Shown here one piece after another: positions 6,935 through 13,496 of a DNA stretch of 13,496 bases. The DNA comes from Tubulinosema ratisbonensis. Its lineage: Eukaryota; Microsporidia; Tubulinosematidae. The notes beneath the pieces were generated by a model, which saw only the letters and a program-made list of their open reading frames with translations, was not told the DNA's origin and did no database searches. The first letter of the stretch is position 1, and each line of letters opens with the position of its first letter. Where the stretch lies: assembly GCA_004000155.1 (NCBI GenBank), contig RCSS01000281.1, forward strand, positions 1 to 13,496, written 5' to 3'. A program made the position numbers and the translations under genes.

Positions 6935-8068
6935 TTAATCATCTTGGTTAATACCATCATTTCCATTAATCGCTTGATTTAAATTACATTCAATAGGGTT
7001 ATCTGCGCTTTCATAATGTAAGATAGTTGATGAAATGCTTCTGCACAAGTTTATAACCTCTCTGTTGTATGCATCAAATTTATGTTGATATTCTTTAATT
7101 TCTTCTCTGTTTACATTAGAATCAGTATCAATATCCTGAATTTTAGAATGTTTTTTCAATTTTAAATAAATATTTGGGGGTATTATTTGAGGATAGTTTT
7201 CGCGGATTCGACTATTTTTAACAAATTCAAAGATTTTATTCTTAAGTTTCCTATTGACCCTATACATATTATCTTCCAAAAAAAAATTCATCATATTCTT
7301 AATCCATATGTGTGTAGACGCCATATTGGAAGCAGCACCTGCTATTCGATCGTCTATCTCCCTAAGACAATCTACTTCTCTTTCAAAAAGATCATAAATA
7401 TAATGAGATTCTCTTTTGTAATAATCTTTACCACTGTATAAAAGAGTATTAAGACCATTATCATTATATTTATTTATTTTGCCTTGCGTTTCTTCAATAT
7501 TCTTCACCAATTGAACAAGTATTCGTTTTTGATTTTCATAAAAATCTTCAAGTTCCTTTGCTTCCTTAAAAACATTGTTTTTGAATTCTTCAATACTTTT
7601 ATTATTTAATCTTCCCGTTGATATAATCTCTTCATATTCATTATGCAAAAAATCTTGAAAATGGGTAGAATTAAAAAAACTTGGAATAACCTTAAGATAT
7701 AAAATAAAGTCTGAAGAAAAGGTTTTTAAGGTTTCATTTGTTAATGAAAAATTATAACTTTTTGCCTCTTCAGATAATCTGACCCCCTCAAAGGTGGAGG
7801 TTTCAGTCAAAAAGGTAGTAGTTGTATACGAAAGGGTAGTAATTTCTGGTAAATCAGTAATCTTAGGTGTATTAATTGCATTACTGTTAGAAACTTTTCT
7901 TCTAAAAAAACCTCTCTTAACCCTTTTATTTTCCAATATAGGCATCAACTGTTGTTTATTGTCGTCTTCAATGCTGTACATACCTCCAATTAATTGGGTG
8001 TTATTCCTTTTCATGAAAATTCCTAATGAATAACACATGAAAATACCAAAGAGTGTCAAAAAAATCAT
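6935..8068 (-). CDS. Predicted secreted or membrane-anchored coiled-coil protein
   Basis: This is the only long intact gene: 377 residues from the ATG at 8068 to a TAA at 6935-6937. I chose ATG over the GTG one codon upstream because eukaryotes start at ATG. Residues 2-19 are strongly hydrophobic (FLTLFGIFMCYSLGIF) and followed by KR, so they form a signal peptide or a signal anchor. A basic segment RVKRGFFRRK (49-58) offers a dibasic, kexin-like cleavage site. Residues 67-92 are Thr/Ser-rich with TTTT, possibly O-glycosylated. Sequons are at N106, N111, N133 and N156. From about 155 onward the protein is charged and helical, with likely coiled coil at 158-200 and 320-350. Cysteines after the hydrophobic segment are C234, C342 and C361. 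The tail is acidic and Asn-rich. I recognise no family. Export to the spore surface, or to a host cell if the organism is a parasite, is inference. Confidence 0.9.
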   Translation of the reverse strand: MIFLTLFGIFMCYSLGIFMKRNNTQLIGGMYSIEDDNKQQLMPILENKRVKRGFFRRKVSNSNAINTPKITDLPEITTLSYTTTTFLTETSTFEGVRLSEEAKSYNFSLTNETLKTFSSDFILYLKVIPSFFNSTHFQDFLHNEYEEIISTGRLNNKSIEEFKNNVFKEAKELEDFYENQKRILVQLVKNIEETQGKINKYNDNGLNTLLYSGKDYYKRESHYIYDLFEREVDCLREIDDRIAGAASNMASTHIWIKNMMNFFLEDNMYRVNRKLKNKIFEFVKNSRIRENYPQIIPPNIYLKLKKHSKIQDIDTDSNVNREEIKEYQHKFDAYNREVINLCRSISSTILHYESADNPIECNLNQAINGNDGINQDD

Positions 8069-8083
8069 CACGTACTTAATGAA

Positions 8084-8094
8084 ATTTATAAGGG
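8084..8094 (-). promoter_or_regulatory. CCC-TATA-like element before the secreted-protein gene
   Basis: On the minus strand CCCTTATAAAT lies with its CCC at 24-26 bases before the ATG at 8068. A CCC (or GGG) motif shortly upstream of the start codon, with a TATA-like stretch, is a known feature of microsporidian genes, whose leaders are very short. It is the only such block right in front of an intact gene in this window and supports both the chosen start and the suggested lineage. Confidence 0.5.
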
Positions 8095-8099
8095 ATTAA

Positions 8100-9438
8100 A
8101 TTTTCGTCTTTTATAGTTTTAGTTTTTAGAAATTTTCTATATAAAAGTGCATTAATCAATTTGACGAATGATAATTAAGCTATTTTACAATTAATTAATC
8201 AAAGATAAGTAGTTTTCAACTCACAATTCTAATCTTTATGAAAACGTGAGATAGTCTTGTATTGACATTATTCTGTAAAATATTAATTGATCTCACATTT
8301 AAAACTACAGATTGCTTTTTCTTAATATAATTTTTGTTTTAAGATCTTTTTGTTCTAAATTCATAAAAAATATATAATTTGATTAATTTGTTTTTAAAGG
8401 GGTTTATTATACTTTTAGACAAACTACAAGGCTCTTTACAATAATCGAATAGAAGACTTGTTAAATAAAAAATTTTGTTTTTTAATATAATATAATTGTT
8501 TTGATTTGAGTATTGTCTCTTATATTATATAAATGTTTTATGTGGTAAATTAAAACTAAAAAAATTTATTTATTTTTTATTGATATTTTGTTTTGCTAGA
8601 ATATATGATACGTTTTAAAAGAACTAAAAGACTTATTTGATGTCGAAATTTTTTAATCTTAGTCAAATCTTAAGAATTTGTTTTTAAATCTATTTCTACA
8701 AAAACTCAATTTTAAACTACAGATAAGCTCATTTAGTTATTTTTTGTCTGCGAAGAGAAATATTTTTTTATAACCAAGTAAGAATTTAATTTTAATATAA
8801 TTTTGTATGGTAGAGTTAAATTATAAATCAAAAAGAATTTTTTAGATGAAATTTAAATTTGATTTTTATTGAATTTCAGTCATAAGAATAATGCTTAAGA
8901 ATCATTGGCAAAAAATAAAAATTGAAATTATAAATTAAATTTTATTATAAACATGGATGACATTTACAATAAAATCTATTTTTTTAATGTGTTTATATCA
9001 TTTCTTATTATATTTTCTAGTAGTATTTTTTAATTGGTTATATTGTAATATTTAGAAAGAGTTTTAGTGCTGTATAAAATTCCTCGAAAGATAAATTTTA
9101 GATAATAATATTTTATTTTGTTATTCTTATGGTAGACTATCTTTTAGTTATGCTTTGTTGGCTTTTTTGCTTTCAAACCCTATTCATTTTGTAAAAGATA
9201 TACGATTAGAAACAATATTACTTTTCAAATAAAATACTAAATCACCACAGCATAAAGAAATTAAAATTAGATTATAAAATTGTTTAATCTTAGTTATACT
9301 GTGTATTACATAGAAATGGCGCATTTTATGATAAAAGGTTATCTAATTTTACAAAGAGAAATTGATATTTAGTCATAAATCAAAAGTATCTTGGTGCAAT
9401 AATTTAAATAAACTAAGTTATTAACACTATCACGGGAT
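8100..9438. other. Gene-free A+T-rich intergenic stretch
   Basis: Homopolymer-rich sequence without a supported frame, repeat or structured RNA on either strand. It follows the promoter side of the minus-strand gene, so distal control elements could lie here, but I see none. Confidence 0.5.
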
Positions 9439-9672
9439 TTAATTTCTGCAAAAATTTTTCAGATAAAAAGCGACTTCTGCCATTGCCTCTGCGAAACGAA
9501 ATTCAATTAAATACATTAATACAAATCTAATAGAATGTAGCATTATAGAAGTTATCCAAAAAGCATCATTTGTTTGTGAGATAAATTTGCATTTTTGAGT
9601 AAATGTGTTCAATCTAAAATCTATGCAAAAATAAATAAAGAATATTTGATTAGACTTTAGAATAAACAACAA
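9439..9672 (-). other. Coding-like island, strand unresolved
   Basis: The minus strand is open for 78 codons (it includes WITSIMLHSIRFVLMYL and RFAEAMAEVAFYLKNF), but the only usable ATGs are internal. On the plus strand 9467-9595 is open for 43 codons and also reads like protein (SAIASAKRNSIKYINTN, then ECSIIEVIQKASFVCEINL). Base composition is more balanced than around it, which suggests a remnant of a real gene or transposon, but I cannot decide the strand or name a family. At this base composition one open frame of this length is expected by chance in the window. Confidence 0.25.
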
Positions 9673-10576
9673 TTTTTATGATTTTATACTTTTTTGTCAA
9701 CATAATTAGAATTTTTTCAGATTACAAAGGAATATCAAAATAATTAACAAGCTTAATACTCATTTTTGAATAATAAAAACTATTGTGACACACCCTATTG
9801 TATAAAATACAAAACTAAGCTAAATAAAAAAACTAAAGACAGAATATTATGCCTATGAAATTAAGAAGCAGTTTTTTATAAAATTATCTAACAAAAATAT
9901 TAATTAAACTATACATTGTTCAAAGTATCATCAAAAAAAATCCGTTATTTGTATTACATATCTTGTAAAAAATTTAGTGAAAAAGACTTCAGAATAACAG
10001 TTATAATTATGTAAAAAAAAATTTAATATTTTTTCTTAAAAACATAAAAATCTAAATGACCAAATAATAGTAAATCAATTAATCTTTATGAATATAAAAA
10101 GAAAACAAAAGCCCGCAATTAATTATTGGTTTATATTCATGACTACAAACGCCTGTGAATAGTTGGTTTAACAATTAATTTCAAAAGAATCATTAAAAGT
10201 ATTTTTAAATTATTATTTTGTGATGAGAAAGGCATGGTTAAATAATCTTTTTTTGTTTATATATAATGATTTAGAAAGTATCATCTTAGTAATTTTAGTC
10301 TATAAAATTTATGGTATAAATCTATAACTAGAAAAATATATATTAGGTTTGTTTTCGTAAATAAGAAATAACACAGTTACCTATTATTTTATTGTTTTTA
10401 AAAAAATTTTAATTTTATGGTAATTAAAAAATATCTTCGTTTTCGATATGTTAAGATTTAGTTATATTTTTTGAGGAAAAAATAAACAACTTTAAGATTA
10501 AGTTATCTGACATTTTATATTTTTCATTGCACAAATAAAATATTGTTGCTAAACAATATAAGTGATCATTTTTCTT
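9673..10576. other. Gene-free A+T-rich stretch
   Basis: I see no gene. A less A+T-rich patch near 10105-10170 contains TATTCA and TGAATA 17 bases apart, a weak inverted repeat without further support. Confidence 0.5.
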
Positions 10577-10813
10577 TTAACTACCTATTTTTTTATTGCA
10601 CCATGGTATTCTGAGACCTAAAGGTTCTTTAGATAGCCTCAAAATAATTCTATAGTTGTTGGTGAGGTGTTTAACATCAAAACAGGGTAAGGAATCACTG
10701 GTTTATGGAATTTCCTTTTTAGGGAAAAGGTGATCTTAAAAAGTATCTAAAGAAATTATTGAATAAAAGGATGTCTTACAAAAATAAATGTATTCTAAAT
10801 ATATTTTATTCTA
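10577..10813 (-). pseudogene. Coding-like relic with hairpins, unrecognised
   Basis: On the minus strand one frame runs about 77 codons between outer stops with two internal stops. Its last part reads like protein (SDSLPCFDVKHLTNNYR, then IILRLSKEPLGLRIPWCNKK). Plus-strand frames are shorter but one holds SIVVGEVFNIKTG, so the strand is not certain. The patch also contains compact hairpins: CTAAAG-gtt-CTTTAG (10618-10632) and TTTCC/GGAAA (10711-10727), the latter overlapping an alternative CCTTTT/AAAAGG stem. It is visibly richer in G+C than its flanks. I cannot say whether it is a transposon protein relic or a structured RNA. Confidence 0.25.
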
Positions 10814-11780
10814 TCAAAGCAGGAAAGTATCAGTCATTTAACCTCTATATTTTGTTTATTTTTTATTGTTATTAAAAACACAATTACCCATATTTATATA
10901 GGCTTCACTATTTAGATTTATTGTTTCACGCTTTTTAACAATATATGAACATTGTTATTTCCAAGATAAACAAAAGGCATATTTAAAATTTTTTCTGATA
11001 AAGATTGGATATTCATATTGTAGAAAATGAATCAGGGTCTAAGTTTATTTACTATTATTGTTCTGTCCAAAGGACTTTTATTTAAAAAAATTAGAAATAT
11101 TGGTTTCTAACTTTTATCCATTGTTGTTTCTTGAGAAAACTGGGGAAAGAATGTCACCTTTCTTGTGTTTAAATATCTTTGACATTAGTTAGACAATTGC
11201 TTAAATCGCCTTTATTCTATTGTATTTTCCATAACTATTACGATATATCAAATTAGTTTTATTTAACTTATTACAATTATAATAAAATATTTAAATCCCT
11301 CGAAGATGAAAAGTAAAGAAAAAAGCTTCAAAAATAAAAACAACTTATTTCTAAATAAAACCTTCTTTGTACAATCTAATAGAAGGTTACTCACAGGTAA
11401 CGTATTCTATGGTAATTATTTAACATATAAAAGGCAATTATCAGAAACTTAAGGCGTGTCCGCGATGTTTAATATATTATAAATTTTAAATTCTTTTATA
11501 ACGAATATAGATACAATTTTTTGTAACTATAAAAACCTTTTTAAGTACTTCTCTTTAAACTCGTTAAAAATTTTTTTAGATTAGATAAATATGTTGAATT
11601 CACTTTATTTCAATAGCATTATTTTTTAATATAATAGATTATTTTATTATAATAAAATTTGTTAAAAATATTGTCCGCACTTCTAAATATATTAGAACAT
11701 TTTAAATATATTAAAAATTTCTGATATATTAGACATTATACTAGAATGGAAATATTTAAAAAAATAAATTTATATTCCTT
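10814..11780. other. Gene-free A+T-rich stretch
   Basis: No frame, repeat or RNA that I can support. Short G+C-richer patches near 11130-11160 and 11450-11470 have no recognisable content. Confidence 0.5.
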
Positions 11781-12125
11781 ATGATAAAAATAAAATGGAA
11801 TAAAGAGTTAACGGAAAAGCTTATTGACCTAAGGCATGACTTCAAGACATAAGAAAGATTTACTAGCGCTAAGAACAACCCCAGATTATTGATGAAATAT
11901 TGGGAAGAAGTTGCGGAACATTTTGGCGGACCAACATTTGCTCAACAAGTTAAAAGCAAGTATAACAATTTACTTGCGAGCTACAGAGTTGCTTTGACAG
12001 AAAGTAAGCGTTCGGGTGCTGGAAAAATAACATGGTTGTATTTGAAAAGATTTAATGACTCTCTTTTTAACAAAGTAAAAGCTTATCAGCCAATTATTTT
12101 AGATGTAGTGTGGAAAAAGAGGTAA
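11781..12125 (+). pseudogene. Myb/SANT-like DNA-binding protein with one premature stop
   Basis: The frame from the ATG at 11781 to the TAA at 12123-12125 spans 114 codons with one internal TAA (11850-11852). It has the layout of a Myb/SANT (trihelix or MADF-like) domain: W-N-K-E-L-T-E-K-L-I-D-L-R-H (first helix with its Trp, from 11796), then YWEEVAEHFG (second helix, from about 11898), then VKSKYNNLLASYR and a Gly-rich turn SGAGKITW before LYLKRFNDSLF. Such small proteins often bind DNA as the partner of the nuclease in Harbinger-type transposons, though host copies exist. No Harbinger nuclease is seen nearby. The stop falls between helices one and two, so starting at the ATG at 11892 would lose the first helix. 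The rest is intact, suggesting recent loss or a sequence error. Confidence 0.7.
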
Positions 12126-12665
12126 CTTTGACAAACTGAGGAATTTCGCTTAATATTTTTGTACAGATAAATCAGTAAATTCTTTAATTTTACAATCGGA
12201 TATTTCTTCATCCATTATAATTTTGTCATGAAATAATGACTTATGTTATTAAATTAAAAATAAATATTTAAATAAAAATTTGATACCCTAAAAGAACTAA
12301 AATGAAAGATATAAAAGACCAACACAGAATCAAAAGAGCCTTCGAAACAAGAATAAAACACATTCAAAGTATTTTTATTTTTTGTCTTTTCACTAGGTAA
12401 CGACTTAAAAAGAATATGTTTTAATCAAATTAAGTTGACAAAAAAAGGGGTTTCTTGATGTTTTATTCAATGTTATTTTGAGGCTACTCATCTGGAGATA
12501 GATATACAATTTTTTTAAAATAAATGATTTAAAGAATTATTTTAATTATTATTTTTGTTAAGCTAAGGGTTATAACACTTTCATATTACCCCAGACATAC
12601 CGTCATTCAGGGACAAATTTAAATATATAAAACGATAAGAAAATTTTAAACAATTATATTTATAA
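12126..12665. other. Gene-free stretch upstream of the Merlin-like relic
   Basis: No clear frame. The N-terminal zinc-ribbon-like part of a Merlin-type transposase would be expected in 12400-12660; a Cys pair appears in one reading near 12459-12473, but too little is preserved to call it. The terminal inverted repeats of the element are not recognisable. Confidence 0.4.
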
Positions 12666-13143
12666 AAATTTCAAAAGTTAGACGGCATAAACAACGAAGT
12701 AGAGATAGATGAAACCCTCTTATTTAAAAAAAATATAGTGAAGGAAAATTTTTAAAGCAGTATATTTTTAATTGTATCGAAACAAATACACTAAATATTT
12801 TTTTTAAATGCATAGACTGAAGGTCTTAAAACTAATTTCCTTGTGCAATTTAAGAATAAATAAAAGGAAAGTCTGTAGTTTTTTCAAATTGTTTATCCTT
12901 TAACCTAAACTCTATTGGTGATAATGATTCCTTTTATATCCGTTTGATCGTAAACCACGCCCAAAATTATGTGGACTTTGTTCCAGGGCAAATATGCAAA
13001 ACGTTAGAAATCTCTGGATGAAAATCAAAAAAAAAGTAGAAAAATTTTTTATTTGTTTAAAATATTTATATAGTTATTTGATAATTTTTTTAAAAAGAAA
13101 TCAGAACGATAAAAAATTCAAATCATTTTATTTTCATAAATAA
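12666..13143 (+). pseudogene. Merlin/ISXO2-type transposase relic, frameshifted
   Basis: Eukaryotic Merlin elements encode a DDE transposase related to bacterial IS1595/ISXO2. Three landmarks appear in order but in different frames. At 12666-12752 the frame reads K-L-D-G-I-N-N then EVEIDETLLFKK, matching the V-E-I-D-E block with the first catalytic Asp at 12708. At about 12863-13018 a second frame reads SFYIRLIVNHAQNYVDFVPG, matching the V-N-H-x-x-N-F-V block, then K-T-L-E with a Glu at 13007 in the place of the third catalytic residue. The conserved Trp that follows it (LWMKIKKKVEKFF, from 13012) is in a third frame, which stays open to 13143. The region between the first two blocks, where the second Asp should be, is degraded. 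Several indels mean the gene is dead. The C-terminal limit is approximate. Confidence 0.65.
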
Positions 13144-13362
13144 AGAAATAGGCCATTTTAAACTAAAAAATAATATCAGTTTATTATTTGATCTATTTAT
13201 TTAATTAATCCCTAACTCTAATTAATTTTTATTTAATTATTAAACCAACCTCTCTCCAGCCTTATATTTTACCAACCGTTTATTCTTTTTCCGCCAAACT
13301 TACTTCTAACACACATTAAAAAGAGATTGACAAGTAAAGCAAGCTCTAATAGTGAGTCTACA
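13144..13362 (+). other. Upstream region of the partial gene at the right edge
   Basis: The first part is A+T-rich. From about 13243 to 13320 the plus strand becomes pyrimidine-rich with several CC and CTC runs (CCTCTCTCCAGCC, TTTTTCCGCC), unlike the rest of the window. The downstream frame is open from about 13232, without an ATG before 13363, so part of this could be coding if translation started by splicing or at another codon, but a 5' leader or promoter is more likely. Confidence 0.35.
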
Positions 13363-13496
13363 ATGTCTCTGGAGAAATATTCAGAAAGAAAAACTGTAAA
13401 GGTTCACTTAAAAATATTACACAGAAATACTCACGAGGAATCTTTTCAAAATCGCCTTACGAATAAACCAGTCTTAGTGTTTTTTGTAAATGAGTG
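13363..13496 (+). CDS. Partial gene, possible thioredoxin-like protein
   Basis: An ATG at 13363 opens a frame that runs out of the window without a stop (44 codons plus two bases). It has balanced codon use, with Glu, His, Thr, Arg and Gln well represented. The visible part ends RNTHEESFQNRL then TNKPVLVFFVNE. In thioredoxin-family proteins the strand K-P-V-L-V-x-F leads into the Trp-Cys-x-x-Cys active site, and a T-x-E-x-F segment lies shortly before it. The pattern and spacing fit, and the last two bases (TG) are compatible with Trp or Cys. The active site itself is beyond the edge, so this is a suggestion. There is no hydrophobic signal peptide after this ATG. No CCC element lies within 30 bases upstream; the nearest C-rich blocks are about 60-120 bases away. 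Confidence 0.5.
   Translation, partial: MSLEKYSERKTVKVHLKILHRNTHEESFQNRLTNKPVLVFFVNE

Noticed and set aside
7187..7441. Plus-strand open frame within the minus-strand gene
   Set aside because: Antisense shadow of the intact 377-residue gene.
7794..8033. Plus-strand open frame within the minus-strand gene
   Set aside because: Antisense shadow of the hydrophobic and Thr-rich N-terminal coding part.
1..13496. CRISPR array, bacterial operon, rRNA or tRNA genes
   Set aside because: No regular spacer-repeat array, ribosome-binding sites, rRNA blocks or cloverleaves were found.

Overview
The window looks like a gene-poor, very A+T-rich (about four-fifths A+T by eye) eukaryotic nuclear contig. I favour a microsporidian with an expanded, transposon-littered genome. 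The best evidence is the one intact gene: it has no introns, a very short leader, and a CCC element fused to a TATA-like stretch (CCCTTATAAAT) about 25 bases before its ATG. Decayed pogo-like, Merlin-like and SANT-type transposon genes are also in keeping. Lineage is inference only; no rRNA, tRNA or universal marker gene is complete here.

Layout. Bases 1-10 match the 3' terminus of the pogo-like element found later, so the window seems to open at the end of a second copy. A faint, stop-riddled coding relic follows (142-825), then a stretch peppered with single Ns (1160-2106). Two same-strand copies of a dispersed repeat, at about 1508-1765 and 6079-6340, share several hairpins. In three of these hairpins the two copies differ by paired changes that keep the stem, which suggests a structured RNA rather than ordinary transposon debris. 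Between them lies a pogo/Tigger-type element: a DDE transposase with two in-frame stops (4030-4968), a cluster of GTGCCTTATATAAA-like subterminal repeats, and a 3' terminus ending ACTG beside TA at 5247-5249.

The only long intact gene is on the minus strand (8068-6935). It encodes 377 residues with an N-terminal hydrophobic segment, a basic KR-type site, a Thr-rich stretch, four N-glycosylation sequons and a helical, coiled-coil-like body, probably a secreted or membrane-anchored lineage-specific protein. About 3.7 kb of mostly featureless A+T-rich DNA follows, holding two weak coding-like islands (9439-9672 and 10577-10813).

The right end holds a Myb/SANT-like DNA-binding protein relic with one premature stop (11781-12125), a frameshifted Merlin/ISXO2-type transposase relic (12666-13143), and the start of a gene leaving the window (13363 onward) whose last visible residues resemble the strand that leads into a thioredoxin CxxC site.

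No operon or pathway links these genes. The window is best read as one host gene, one partial host gene, and several generations of class II transposon debris, plus a two-copy structured repeat that I cannot assign to a known RNA.
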